Assembly (NCBI RefSeq): GCF_000372725.1
Contig: NW_005200982.1
Location: 186,001 to 250,000, forward strand
Length of the DNA: 64,000 nt
Direction of reading: 5' to 3'
Origin: Emiliania huxleyi CCMP1516
Taxonomy: Eukaryota; Haptophyta; Isochrysidales; Noelaerhabdaceae
This document shows positions 20,350 through 30,263 of the stretch, in pieces. The position numbers were made by a program, and so were the translations under genes. Positions within the stretch are counted from its first letter, which is position 1. Every line of letters begins with the position of its first letter. The notes below the pieces were generated by a model, which ran no database searches, had not been told where the DNA came from, and worked only from the letters and a program-made list of their open reading frames with translations.

Positions 20350-22041
20350 CTAGACAGATGAGTTGTGGATAGAGCCCCGTCCACGCTCGACGCGAGCACC
20401 GGTCAGCCCAGAGACATCGTCGAGCGCGTCCATGTCGCCAGAGGGCGGGGACGGTGGGGGGGTAAGCGCGAGCAGCCCACGGATGGTGTCAGTGAGCTCC
20501 TTGGTTTCGGAAAGCGCAAGGGCAGTGCTCTTGGGAGGATCGGCGGGCTGGCCCCCGCGGCCCCCGCCCCGGGAGCGGCCCTGCTTGCCGCCCTTGCCCT
20601 TGCCGGCAGCCTTCCTCGCCTCGTTCTTGGCCTCCTTCTCATTCCACCAGGAGTCGTGCCCCGCAGCGCGAGCCTCCTTTTTGAGAGCGGTGATGGCATC
20701 GGGGGCAAGCCCCTTGAGCTCAGGGCACTCGTCGTAATAGTGCTGGAAGGTGCCCTTACCCTTGAGTAGGCAGATGGAGCAGTCGCGCGCGGGGCGTCGG
20801 GTAGGGGGAGCACCGCCGGTGGTGTCGGCGCCCGCAGTCTCCCGCGGCGTCCGCCGTTGTTGGGCAGAAGCGAAGGAAGCGGTAAGCAGCTCTACAATCC
20901 TGGCAACGCGGGGGTCCTCGTCATCGTCGCCGGCCTTGTCGGCTCCACGGCCAGTGCTAGCGGCGGCGGCGGCGCGCGCGACGGGGCCAGCGCCCCGGGC
21001 ATTAGCGCAAAGCGTGATGCCGTCCCGATCGTACCGGCGGCAGACCTCGACGATGGCGCTGAGCAGGGACCGGCACTCGGAATCAGCGGTGTCGGCGTCC
21101 TCATTGGCGTTGCCGACCCCCTCAAGAACCTCGGTCTCATCCATGTCCGTGATGACGGCGCTGCGCATCGCGCAGACGATGGCGTTCAGCGCGGCGTCGA
21201 CGTCGGATCGGAAAGACGCACTGGTAAGCTCGGAGAGGAACTTGTGGAGGAGCGCAGTAAGCTGTGTGGGATTGAGCCGCTCGTCCTCGAGCCAATCGTT
21301 GGCCCGGGTGAGGCGGAGGTAACGCCGCCGAAAATCGGAGTGGATCCGTCCACTCTGAGTGCCAAAACCAGCAGCAAGAAAAGGCTTGACGCCGACGGTC
21401 TCGAGGACGATCTTCTGAAGCTTCGGCCGGACTCCAGCAATGGTGGAGCGGATGGCGGCCAAAAGGGCAATGGAAGTGCCACCAGCGCCACTGATCTTGG
21501 CGGCCTTCTCGCGGTAGATGGCCCGCAGCGCGTCGTCGGAAAAGAAGGACATGAGAAGCGCCTCGGTGACAAGGGTGTCGACCCGCTTGATGACGCATTG
21601 GGAGACGACGATCTCGGCCACAACCGCAGCCTGTCTCTCAGAGACCGTCTTGTGGACAGTTACGATCTGCGCAAAATCATCGGCGGTGGGTGACTGACTG
21701 TCATCGGCGACGAACTCGAGCAAGTTGGCAAAGTCACGCGTCTTGAGCAGCTTCAGCTCGTAGCGCGCGCAGCGCACCGCATCGTGGTGGGTGCAGCAAA
21801 CAGTGGGCGCAATGTTGTCTATGTAGACAGCGCCATTCGTAATGAGGAAGAAACCGATGCCGTCGTTGTGATGCAGTCGGCTCCACTCGAGGAGAGTGGC
21901 CACGTTCGCCGCGAGCCCGTCGAGGGCGGCGGCCTGGACGAACCTGCATTCCGTCACCATTGCATCAGCTTCCTGTTTAGCGCCATGTAGGAGATCCCGA
22001 GTTTCGGAATGCTCCAAGGCTTTGGTGGGCGTGTCAGGCAT
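20350..22041 (-). CDS. Gag-like retroelement protein with a zinc knuckle
   Basis: About 563 aa in one exon from ATG 22041. Most of the chain is helical and unlike known host families. Near residue 420 is a zinc-knuckle-like motif, CSICLLKGKGTFQHYYDEC (CX2CX9HX4C), followed by Lys/Arg/Gly-rich sequence (GKGKGGKQGRSRGGGRGG) typical of nucleic-acid-binding Gag tails. No protease, integrase or reverse transcriptase frame follows, and the 285-bp LTR of the Copia cluster is not found around it, so this is a separate element or a domesticated Gag. The frame is open upstream to 22122 without ATG. Confidence 0.6.
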   Translation of the reverse strand: MPDTPTKALEHSETRDLLHGAKQEADAMVTECRFVQAAALDGLAANVATLLEWSRLHHNDGIGFFLITNGAVYIDNIAPTVCCTHHDAVRCARYELKLLKTRDFANLLEFVADDSQSPTADDFAQIVTVHKTVSERQAAVVAEIVVSQCVIKRVDTLVTEALLMSFFSDDALRAIYREKAAKISGAGGTSIALLAAIRSTIAGVRPKLQKIVLETVGVKPFLAAGFGTQSGRIHSDFRRRYLRLTRANDWLEDERLNPTQLTALLHKFLSELTSASFRSDVDAALNAIVCAMRSAVITDMDETEVLEGVGNANEDADTADSECRSLLSAIVEVCRRYDRDGITLCANARGAGPVARAAAAASTGRGADKAGDDDEDPRVARIVELLTASFASAQQRRTPRETAGADTTGGAPPTRRPARDCSICLLKGKGTFQHYYDECPELKGLAPDAITALKKEARAAGHDSWWNEKEAKNEARKAAGKGKGGKQGRSRGGGRGGQPADPPKSTALALSETKELTDTIRGLLALTPPPSPPSGDMDALDDVSGLTGARVERGRGSIHNSSV

Positions 22042-22488
22042 GGCCTGAGCAGTGGATAGCGTGTCGGGCTTCACAAAGGGGCTGACGCGACCAGTCGAGT
22101 CGCTGCCACGTGCAAGCCCCACCCGGCTGGCGGGTGGACCAAGGGGCGTGCCGCCCCGCTTGCTCTAGGTGAAACGTCTAAAGGACGAAGATGCACGGAC
22201 GGAGGTGCGACCAACTCAGCACGACGGGCGGAAAAGTCGGGCACTAGACCAGGAAGGACTGGGAGAGTGTGAATGGAGGGACACGTGTGGTTCAGACGGC
22301 GTACACAACACACTCCTTCTTTCCTTTCTCGCGAGATCGTAAAAAAGAATGTGGTCACACCTCTGCCCGGCTTGTGCAAAGATCGGCAGCAGCCCGTCCA
22401 ACACTGAGCTCGCCTCAAGGTGGAGCGAAAGAGTCACCTCTGGAGAAACAGGGCGCCGATACCTTCAGCGCGCGCTGTAGGCGCTATC
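22042..22488. other. divergent intergenic region
   Basis: It separates the minus-strand Gag-like gene from the plus-strand E2 gene. A homopurine/homopyrimidine segment lies near 22315-22350 (ctttctcgcgagatcgtaaa). No element could be assigned. Confidence 0.4.
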
Positions 22489-24183
22489 ATGTCAGGAGCC
22501 TCCTCCTCCTCCTCCTCCTCCTCCTCCTCATCGGCACCGAAATCTCCCGGCAAGAGGCGAGAGATTGACGTGATGAAGCTGTGAGTGGCCACGCCGCAGC
22601 AGCCCCCAGCGTCGCGCGACCGCCACCTTCCCGAGTGCTCCAGCGCTGCCCTCCATCCCGCAGCTCCCGCCTGCCTCCCGACGCCGCTCCCGCCGTGATT
22701 CAGGATGATGAGTGACTATGATGTCACGCTGGTCGACGACAACCCGGCGGACATGTTTGTCATCTTCCACGGCCCCGCGGACAGTGAGCGCCAGTCCGCC
22801 GCGCCGCGCCGCCCTCCGCCCCCTCCTCGCCCTCCCGGACGGGGTGTCATCGAGACGCTGCGCATTTGCCGCCAGGCCCGTACGCCGGAGGGTCGTGGAA
22901 GGTGCACGTGGAGCTCCCGGACGGGTACCCGTACAAGTCGCCCTCGATCGGCTTCTGCAACCGCCTCTTCCACCCAAACGTCGACGAGATGTTCGCTACC
23001 CCCGCCGCCTACTCCTCCCCCAACACCCACGCCCCGCATATGCCGCCCACCGCCCCGCATCCCCCCTCGCCGAGCTATCCCTATCTGCGAGGCACTCCCG
23101 ACCCTCTCTTCCGCACGGCGCTGCCGGCGGCAGCGACGACGCGACAGCGACGGCGCGGCAGCGACACCCGCCTCCCCCCCGCCCCGCCCCTCCCCCACCC
23201 GCCCTTCTCTCAGGTCGGGCTCAGTCTGCCTCGACGTAATCAACCAGACCTGGTCGCCGATGTTTGACTTGCTCAACGTGTTTGAGGCCGCGCGCGAGAG
23301 ACGAGAGAGAGCCCCGCCCGTCTCTCCCCCTCGACTCCGCCTCTCTCTCGCGCGCGCGCGTCCGCGCGGGGGGGGGGGGGGGGGTCAGGGAGGACCGTTC
23401 GCACGTTCACAAGCCGCTTTGGAGGCCGGCCCCGTGACAACGAAAAAGAAACAAGGGCGGCCCCAAAAACATTCCCCTTCCTTTCCGGCCACCCCCCCCC
23501 CCCCCGCCCGCCCGCCCGGCAGGTCTTTTTGCCGCAGCTCCTCCTCTACCCAAACGCGGCCGACCCCCTCAACGGCGAGGCGGCGGCGCTGCTGCTGCGC
23601 GAGCCAGAGCAGTACAAGGCCAAGATTGGAGGCCGCCCCCCCCCGCCCCCTTCACCCCCGCCCCGCCCTCCCCACTTCCACCCCTCCTACCCCCCCCCCC
23701 CCACCCCCACCACAACCACACGCCCACACGCCCACACACAGCGCGCTCTGCACCATGCCGCCGCAGAGTACGTCGCAAAGTACGGCCAGGCGGCCGCCAC
23801 GGCCGGGAGCGACGACAGCGACAGCGAGGGCGGCGGTGAGTCTGGCGAGGAGAGCAGCAACGGTGCTCGTCCCCAGAAGCGGAAGACGGACTCTTGTCTC
23901 CCGACGGGCGTTCGAGACGACACGTGTCCCGCTGTACTCGACCGTATTCCGCGTGTCTTCCTGGGTAGCATCTGGCGAGGTACTCCCACGCCTCTCGGGG
24001 TTTTTGTCTGGCCGAGTCAACCCGAGATGCTGGGGCGAGCCTCGGCGAGACTGCGTCAGCTGTTCCCACAGCAGGCTGGAAGTACCTCGCCAGGGTAGCA
24101 CGCGTCTGAACGTCTCACCCGCCCGTCCTGCAGGCGCGTCCACGTCGGGGTCAGCGTCCTCGTCGGGGGCGGCGGCCTCCTGA
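22489..24183 (+). CDS. UBE2H: ubiquitin-conjugating enzyme E2, UBE2H/Ubc8 type
   Basis: Seven exons (22489-22580, 22704-22783, 22876-22990, 23214-23286, 23523-23631, 23767-23862, 24134-24183) close in phase on a TGA and give about 204 aa. Diagnostic features are [13 protein letters not shown] after a Ser-rich N-terminus, [36 protein letters not shown], the active-site cysteine in [34 protein letters not shown] and an acidic/Ser-rich C-terminal tail. UBE2H works with the CTLH/GID E3 ligase in yeast and animals; that role is by homology. Introns 4 (23287-23522) and 5 (23632-23766) use GC donors. The last intron holds a MITE (23971-24093). The poly-Ser start comes from a (TCC)n run. Confidence 0.92.
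23971..24093 (+). mobile_element. MITE inside the last intron of the E2 gene
   Basis: About 122 bp with 13-bp perfect terminal inverted repeats, ctggcgaggtact (23972-23984) and agtacctcgccag (24081-24093). GGTAGCA flanks it at 23964-23970 and 24094-24100, a probable 7-bp target duplication. Its halves match, in reverse, the two ends of the 1.17-kb element at 31400-32570, so it is an internally deleted relative of that element. Confidence 0.85.
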
Positions 24184-24278
24184 AGGGGCTTCGCGCCAGT
24201 AGGGTAGGACACCGACGGCTGAGGGCGGCCGGCAGGGCGGGGAAGGCATAAGGCGGCGCGGGCGGGCGGGGCGGGGGG

Positions 24279-24378
24279 NNNNNNNNNNNNNNNNNNNNNN
24301 NNNNNNNNNNNNNNNNNNNNNNNNNNNNNNNNNNNNNNNNNNNNNNNNNNNNNNNNNNNNNNNNNNNNNNNNNNNNNN
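24279..24378. other. assembly gap of 100 N
   Basis: Exactly 100 N, so the size is a scaffolding convention, not a measured distance. Genes may be missing. Confidence 0.99.
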
Positions 24379-24838
24379 GTGGTTCTGGGGGTCCGTAGGG
24401 TGCTGGGGGTTAGAGTGTGAGAGTTTCATGGGCGGGGGCGAGTTGTAGAGCGACTAGTGGTGAGTTGGCGACGTTGTGGGCTCCACGCCGGTTGGGCGCC
24501 GGAGGGCCCGGGGGCGGCACCCGGCGCGAGGGGGCGCATTGGGGCGGCATGCATTGCTGCATTGCCGCAAGCGCGCCATCTCTCTCTACGCAGACGAGTA
24601 TGTGGCTGCGGGGTATCCACCGGCGCGTGAACAATATCGGTGGAAACACGGCCATGGACGCTCTCTAGCCGCCCCGGTCTGTTCTCTTGTCGACACAGAC
24701 TCGAGACTCGTCGCGGAGGGAGCAAAACTTGTTCCGTATACATGTAGGTAGTACATCCCTCATCCGATGTAGCATTTCCAGGACGAGAGAGAAAGCGAAA
24801 AGAGCAAAGAGGCAAAGAGGAAACTGGAAAGATCTGGC
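24379..24838. other. intergenic, no gene seen
   Basis: GC-rich near the gap, then mixed. No coding signal or known repeat was recognised. Confidence 0.4.
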
Positions 24839-25291
24839 TCACGCGAGCGTGAAGTGCTGGTCGCGCATGAAAGCGCCGCGCTTCTCCGCAAAATCGACGT
24901 CGGGCGGTTTGTCGTCGACGCGGCCGGACCAGCCGTAAGCCTCCGCGAGGAAGCCCGTGCCGAGGAGGGCCTGGTCGAGCTCGTCGACGAGCGGCGCGGC
25001 GATCTCGGCCAGTTCGGCCGCCTGCCCCGGCTGAAGCGCGAGGATGGACGGCCGCAGCAGGCTGAGCTTGACGGCCGAGTCGAGCACGTCGAGGATGCCG
25101 GCGATCCGCGCGGCGGAGACGGCGCCCGAGTGCGCGCCCGCGCGGTGGAGCGTCGAGTACACGTTGGGCCAGTAGCGCGAAGTGTTGATCGAGTCCGTCG
25201 CCTTGTACCACTCCTCGGAGCGCTCGATCGAGCCACTGACGGCGTTGTGCAGCTTCCACACAAAGAGGCGCAGGCGCGTGGCATCAGTCAC
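24839..25291 (-). pseudogene. 3' exon of an unidentified protein, cut by a retroelement fragment
   Basis: About 150 codons without ATG (opening codon GTG), read toward 24839. The composition is clearly protein-like: LRLFVWKLHNAVSG, YWPNVYSTLHRAG, LLRPSILALQPGQAAELAEI, ending MRDQHFTLA. WKLHNAVSG recalls the W-x-x-HN-x-V helix of ERV/ALR sulfhydryl oxidases, but the CxxC-bearing part would lie upstream, where Copia Gag sequence begins near 25345-25490. Either the gene was broken by the insertion or its earlier exons lie beyond the cluster. The identity is tentative. Confidence 0.35.
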
Positions 25292-25489
25292 GTAGGCGAG
25301 CTTGAGCGACGTAGCCGACAGTGCAGTGAGTTGGATCCACTATAGATCCGTCGAAGAGATCCGCCGAAGAAGAGGCGCGCTCGGCGCGCTGGGCGTTTGG
25401 CAAGGAGGTTTGGGTGTATTATTAAATGAACTCGGGGGCACAGGACGCGGTACAAACGGGGTACACCAAAAGGCACAGGCTGCCTGCAC

Positions 25490-25810
25490 GGCGAGCGTGT
25501 CGTCGTCCTTGACGGCGTTCTGCAGCGCACCGTAGAGTTGGCGCGACAGAGTCACCGACAGGTCCTTGAAGAACTTGTCGATCATGGCCGGGATGAGGCC
25601 GTCCGCAGTGCCGATGTTCTTGTAGCGCACGTGCAGCGCGACCGCCTCGGCCTCGCGCTCCGCGCCCGGCCGGATGGTGCCCACCTCGATGATGTCGAGG
25701 AGGTACTTGTGTTGCTTCGCCGCGGTCCGCAGGTTGCGGAACCACTCGTTGAACTCCCGCTCGGAGCTCTGTTTGTAGGCCGGAATCACCAGCTTGTCCG
25801 TCGACGACAT
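25490..25810 (-). pseudogene. Copia Gag N-terminal fragment
   Basis: From ATG 25810 the frame matches the start of the larger Gag (MSSTDKLVIPAYKQ, TAAKQHKYLLDIIEVGT) as far as NAVKDDDTLA, then diverges into unrelated sequence near 25490. That sequence includes a piece (gaactcgggggcac...acgcggtacaaacgggg) also found at 61707-61743. Confidence 0.8.
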
Positions 25811-25853
25811 GTTGTCGTAATGTCCCGGGGATCGTTGCCCCGCCGCCACCAAC

Positions 25854-26138
25854 TGTGAAGGTCTTCAGTGACCACTCACAAGCTGTTCCAAGGCCCGACA
25901 GAAATGTACTGTCAAAACTTTGTTCAAACAAAAGTCCTGGCCCGCGGCCCCCACACCCACAATGACTATCAATCCAGGCTGCGGGTGAAGGGCAAAACCG
26001 CGCCGCTGCAGAACGGTTTTTGCAAAACCGCGCCGCAGCGGTACGAAACTGCGCAGATGCAGTCCAGGGGTGGTAAGGACACTATGTGTGTGTGTGTGGC
26101 CGTAGACTAGACGGCTGCGCGGTCGTCGGTCTTCAACA
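25854..26138 (-). repeat. Copia LTR, copy 1
   Basis: 285 bp, TG...CA ends, same length and nearly the same sequence as 29135-29419 and 29979-30263. The pol frame of the neighbouring element runs 31 bases into it and stops there. Confidence 0.9.
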
Positions 26139-29091
26139 CGTACGCTGACTTGCCGGTGTCGCGCACGGCGAAGGTGGCGTTGGCGATGGTGGCCGCGTAC
26201 ACCCAGGCGTAGCCCCAGTACTGGTAGAGCTGGGCGGCGCCATGCCCCCCTGCGCGCGCCATCATCTCCCGCACGATCCTGCCGCAGGTAGCGTTTGCAC
26301 GCTCGCACGCCCCATTCTGCCACGGCTCGTAGGGGCAGCTGTTGCGGAGGGTGATGCCGTACTTGAGGCAGAGCTCGCGCACGGCGCTGGAGTTGAGGAC
26401 GACCTCGTTGTCGCAGAACGCAACTCCTCCGCGGAACGTGTGGCCGTCCTTTCCCTCGTTCTCGGCGAAGTACTTGCGCAGGTAGGCAGGCGTCTGTCCC
26501 TTGGTCTGCAGGATGTACGGCGTGATGGTGCTGGTGTGCTCGTCGACGACCATGAGTGCGTAGCGGTGCCCATCGACGCCTACCACACCCTTGGGCGACC
26601 AGAGGTCGTAGTGCGACGAGCCCCCGAAGCGAGTGGCCAGTGGCCGGCCGGTGCTGCGCCGCGCGTGGTACTTGGCGTTCGCCTGCAGCGCGGCGTCGTC
26701 GAGGCCCTCGTTGCGGTCCATCTTGGAGAGGTCTGGCACGCCGTCCGCGATCTTGCTGAGGTCCTTTAGCGCGTTGCCGGAGATGCACAGGGCGTGCCGC
26801 CAGAATGTGCCATCCGTCGGGCGCCGCCCCGGCTTGCCGCGCACGATGGCCTTGGCGGCGTTGGCGCCGACGGATGCGCCGAGCGGCATCAGGTGGATGT
26901 TGAAGTCCTCCCCGAAGTAGATGGTCTGCCCGGAGGGGTAGTTGAAGCGTGGTGGGCAGAGGTCGAAGCGGACCACAATGTTCTGCGCCTTGCACTCCTT
27001 GACGCTGACGAGAGGCATGGCGAGTCCGGGCGCGTACAGCGCGTTCACCCACTCGGTGTTCACAACCTTCGTGTCCTGCGGCTTGGTCGGGTCAGCCAGC
27101 GCGAAGGCGTACGCGGTGCCGACGCCCTTCGCCTTGAGGTAGTCGTTGTTTGCGCAGCGGATGTAGATGGGCTTCTCGGGCTCGCGCCACCCGTGAGGGA
27201 AGTAGTCGGGCGTCGGGAACATGTTCATGCCGGCCTTGGAGTCGACGCCAGCAGCATACGATCCCGGCATGTTCACACCGGCGGTCGTGTCGTACGCGTC
27301 GACGACCTTGACATGCCCGACAAGCGCGTGTGCCTGCATTGCGTCCATGCGCGCCACGTACATGGCGAGCATGATGCACGTGTACGAGAGGACGAGCGGG
27401 ACCGTCTTGGGCACGTCGATGTCATTCACTGCGCGGAACATGTCGCCCGCGACCTTGCGGTAGATCGGCTGGAGCGGGTCCTCCTCGATGGCGTACTCTG
27501 CTCCGCCACCTGAGCCAATCGCCGGCCCGGTGGACAGCTCGAGGGGTAGTGCGGTGACGGACTCGACAATCACGCCCATGTTCGAGGGCTCGTCCACGGC
27601 GTCGGCCACAGGCGTGCCGATCGAGGCAGGCGAGCCCATGTAGACCGGGATGAGGCACGCGAGCAGGACGAGTAGGATGGAAGCGCCGATGTACGGGCGA
27701 GGCAGCGCGGTGACGAACGAGGTGAACTTGACCCACAGCCCGCCGCGCGCCCGCGCCTCCGCCGCATTGCGCGCCGCCGTCTTGGCCTTGAGGATGGCGG
27801 GCGTGTCGGTGGGGTTGGAGTCGGGGAAGGTGTCCTCGACCTGGTCGGTGCCGACGCCAGCGACAAAGCCGCCGACGATGCCGTCCGGGTCGAACGTGCG
27901 GGTGACAGAGTCGGCCAGCGCCGCCCGCACCTCCTCGTGGTCGGCCGCGGTGGAGTCCGACTTCTTGGCGAAGGGGTTGTGCGGGAGGGTGCGTCCGGGG
28001 TGCTTGGCGCACACCTTCTTGTACGAGGACTGGGCCATGCGCACCTTCGTCTCGGGGTCGATGCGGTCGGGGAGCTCCTCGAGCACCTTGGCGACAGGGA
28101 CCCCCTTGCAGACGAGGTCGCCGATGCACTTGCCGCCGTGCAATCCGCCGCAGTGGGGGCACGGCTTGCGCCCACCGGCTCCGCGGCCGCCGCGGTCCCC
28201 GCCGCCCTTGTCGGAGTTGATCTGCGCCTGGAGAGCGGCGACCTGGGACTCGGCGGCCGCGAGCTTCTCCTTGAGCGCGCCTTGCGAGGCAACCTCCGCC
28301 TCGAACGCCGCCTGCGCAGCCGCCTTGGCCTCGTTGGCGCGGTCCGCGTTGTCTTGGTCGAGGATGCCCTGCATCGCGAGCGTGGACGCCTTGAGGCCGT
28401 ACGTCTTGCCCGCTTGCGCGGCGAGTTGGCGCTGCATGCCGATCTGCACGCGCATGTTTGCGCCGAGCGTGGCCCCCTTGGCGGCGATCGCGTCGAGGAT
28501 GTATTCCTCGATCACCTCGTCGGGGAGGTGCCACTGGGAGCCCTTGAGGAACTTGTTCGCCAGCTCGATGCCCGTCTTGAACTTGGCGAGGCTCGCGGAC
28601 GTGAGGTCCTTGAGAGCGTCGGGGGAGTACGCCTTCTCGAGATCCGCGCGCAGCGCCTTCGTGCGCACGTTCTTGGAGTTCGTGTCCTCCGACTCGATGA
28701 GCGACTTGATCGCCGCGATGCCCTTCTTGATGTCGTCGTAGTGGTCGGCGCCCTCGTCCGCCAACATCTCGGCCAGCGTGTCGTCGTCCTTGACGGCGTT
28801 CTGCAGCGCACCGTAGAGTTGGCGCGACAGAGTCACCGCCAGGTCCCCGAAGTACTTGTCGATAATGGCCGGGATGAGGCCGTCCGCAGTGCCGATGTTC
28901 TTGTAGCGCACGTGCAGCGCGACCGCCTCGGCCTCGCGCTCCGCGCCCGGCCGGATGGTGCCCACCTCGATGATGTCGAGGAGGTACTTGTGTTGCTTCG
29001 CCGCGGTCCGCAGGTTGCGGGACCACTCGTTGAACTCCCGCTCGGAGCCCTGTTTGTAGGCCGGAATCACCAGCTTGTCCGTCGACGACAT
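26107..29091 (-). CDS. Copia Gag-integrase polyprotein lacking reverse transcriptase
   Basis: 994 aa from ATG 29091. Gag occupies about residues 1-330 and includes a Cys/His cluster (CPHCGGLHGGKC). A central region has a transmembrane-like segment (ILLVLLACLIPVY). The integrase core carries HYDLWSPKGVVGVDGHRY, FCDNEVVLNSSAVRELC and NGACERANATCG, giving the D, D and E positions. The frame then runs through GKSAYV directly into the LTR, so the reverse transcriptase and RNase H have been deleted at a precise joint. The element cannot be autonomous. The single intact 3-kb frame argues for a recent deletion. Confidence 0.85.
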   Translation of the reverse strand: MSSTDKLVIPAYKQGSEREFNEWSRNLRTAAKQHKYLLDIIEVGTIRPGAEREAEAVALHVRYKNIGTADGLIPAIIDKYFGDLAVTLSRQLYGALQNAVKDDDTLAEMLADEGADHYDDIKKGIAAIKSLIESEDTNSKNVRTKALRADLEKAYSPDALKDLTSASLAKFKTGIELANKFLKGSQWHLPDEVIEEYILDAIAAKGATLGANMRVQIGMQRQLAAQAGKTYGLKASTLAMQGILDQDNADRANEAKAAAQAAFEAEVASQGALKEKLAAAESQVAALQAQINSDKGGGDRGGRGAGGRKPCPHCGGLHGGKCIGDLVCKGVPVAKVLEELPDRIDPETKVRMAQSSYKKVCAKHPGRTLPHNPFAKKSDSTAADHEEVRAALADSVTRTFDPDGIVGGFVAGVGTDQVEDTFPDSNPTDTPAILKAKTAARNAAEARARGGLWVKFTSFVTALPRPYIGASILLVLLACLIPVYMGSPASIGTPVADAVDEPSNMGVIVESVTALPLELSTGPAIGSGGGAEYAIEEDPLQPIYRKVAGDMFRAVNDIDVPKTVPLVLSYTCIMLAMYVARMDAMQAHALVGHVKVVDAYDTTAGVNMPGSYAAGVDSKAGMNMFPTPDYFPHGWREPEKPIYIRCANNDYLKAKGVGTAYAFALADPTKPQDTKVVNTEWVNALYAPGLAMPLVSVKECKAQNIVVRFDLCPPRFNYPSGQTIYFGEDFNIHLMPLGASVGANAAKAIVRGKPGRRPTDGTFWRHALCISGNALKDLSKIADGVPDLSKMDRNEGLDDAALQANAKYHARRSTGRPLATRFGGSSHYDLWSPKGVVGVDGHRYALMVVDEHTSTITPYILQTKGQTPAYLRKYFAENEGKDGHTFRGGVAFCDNEVVLNSSAVRELCLKYGITLRNSCPYEPWQNGACERANATCGRIVREMMARAGGHGAAQLYQYWGYAWVYAATIANATFAVRDTGKSAYVLKTDDRAAV

Positions 29092-29134
29092 GTTGTCGTA
29101 ATGTCCCGGGGATCGTTGCCCCGCCGCCACCAAC

Positions 29135-29419
29135 TGTGAAGGTCTTCAGTGACCACTCACAAGCTGTTCCAAGGCCCGACAGAAATGTACTGTCAAAACT
29201 TTGTTCAAACAAAAGTCCTGGCCCGCGGCCCCCACACCCACAATGACTATCAATCCAGGCTGCGGGTGAAGGGCAAAACCGCGCCGCTGCAGAACGGTTT
29301 TTGCAAAACCGCGCCGCAGCGGTACGAAACTGCGCAGATGCAGTCCAGGGGTGGTAAGGACACTATGTGTGTGTGTGTGGCCGTAGACTAGACGGCTGCG
29401 CGGTCGTCGGTCTTCAACA
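29135..29419 (-). repeat. Copia LTR, copy 2
   Basis: 285 bp, TG...CA ends. It serves both as 5' LTR of the 26139-29134 body and as 3' end of the deleted unit at 29420-29978. Confidence 0.9.
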
Positions 29420-29935
29420 CTTGAACTTGGCGAGGCTCGCGGACGTGAGGTCCTTGAGAGCGTCGGGGGAGTACGCCTTCTCGAGATCCGCGCGCAGCGC
29501 CTTCGTGCGCACGTTCTTGGAGTTCGTGTCCTCCGACTCGATGAGCGACTTGATCGCCGCGATGCCCTTCTTGATGTCGTCGTAGTGGTCGGCGTCCTCG
29601 TCCGCCAACATCTCGGCCAGCGTGTCGTCGTCCTTGACGGCGTTCTGCAGCGCACCGTAGAGTTGGCGCGACAGAGTCACCGCCAGGTCCCCGAAGTACT
29701 TGTCGATGATGGCCGGGATGAGGCCGTCCGCAGTGCCGATGTTCTTGTAGCGCACGTGCAGCGCGACCGCCTCGGCCTCGCGCTCCGCGCCCGGCCGGAT
29801 GGTGCCCACCTCGATGATGTCGAGGAGGTACTTGTGTTGCTTCGCCGCGGTCCGCAGGTTGCGGAACCACTCGTTGAACTCCCGCTCGGAGCTCTGTTTG
29901 TAGGCCGGAATCACCAGCTTGTCCGTCGACGACAT
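29420..29935 (-). pseudogene. Copia Gag fragment joined directly to an LTR
   Basis: From ATG 29935 the Gag frame runs to SASLAKFK and is then fused to the start of the LTR. The matching point in the longer element continues TGIELANK, so everything after it has been lost here. Confidence 0.85.
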
Positions 29936-29978
29936 GTTGTCGTAATGTCCCGGGGATCGTTGCCCCGCCGCTACCAAC

Positions 29979-30263
29979 TGTGAAGGTCTTCAGTGACCAC
30001 TCACAAGCTGTTCCAAGGCCCGACAGAAATGTACTGTCAAAACTTTGTTCAAACAAAAGTCCTGGCCCGCGGCCCCCACACCCACAATGACTATCAATCC
30101 AGGCTGCGGGTGAAGGGCAAAACCGCGCCGCTGCAGAACGGTTTTTGCAAAACCGCGCCGCAGCGGTACGAAACTGCGCAGATGCAGTCCAGGGGTGGTA
30201 AGGACACTATGTGTGTGTGTGTGGCCGTAGACTAGACGGCTGCGCGGTCGTCGGTCTTCAACA
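29979..30263 (-). repeat. Copia LTR, copy 3
   Basis: 285 bp, TG...CA ends. On its upstream side it joins an RT fragment at NKAFPGLVQS. Confidence 0.9.

Noticed and set aside
25865..27052. 395-codon Arg-rich frame in the retroelement
   Set aside because: It is an out-of-frame shadow of the Gag-integrase gene and the LTR.
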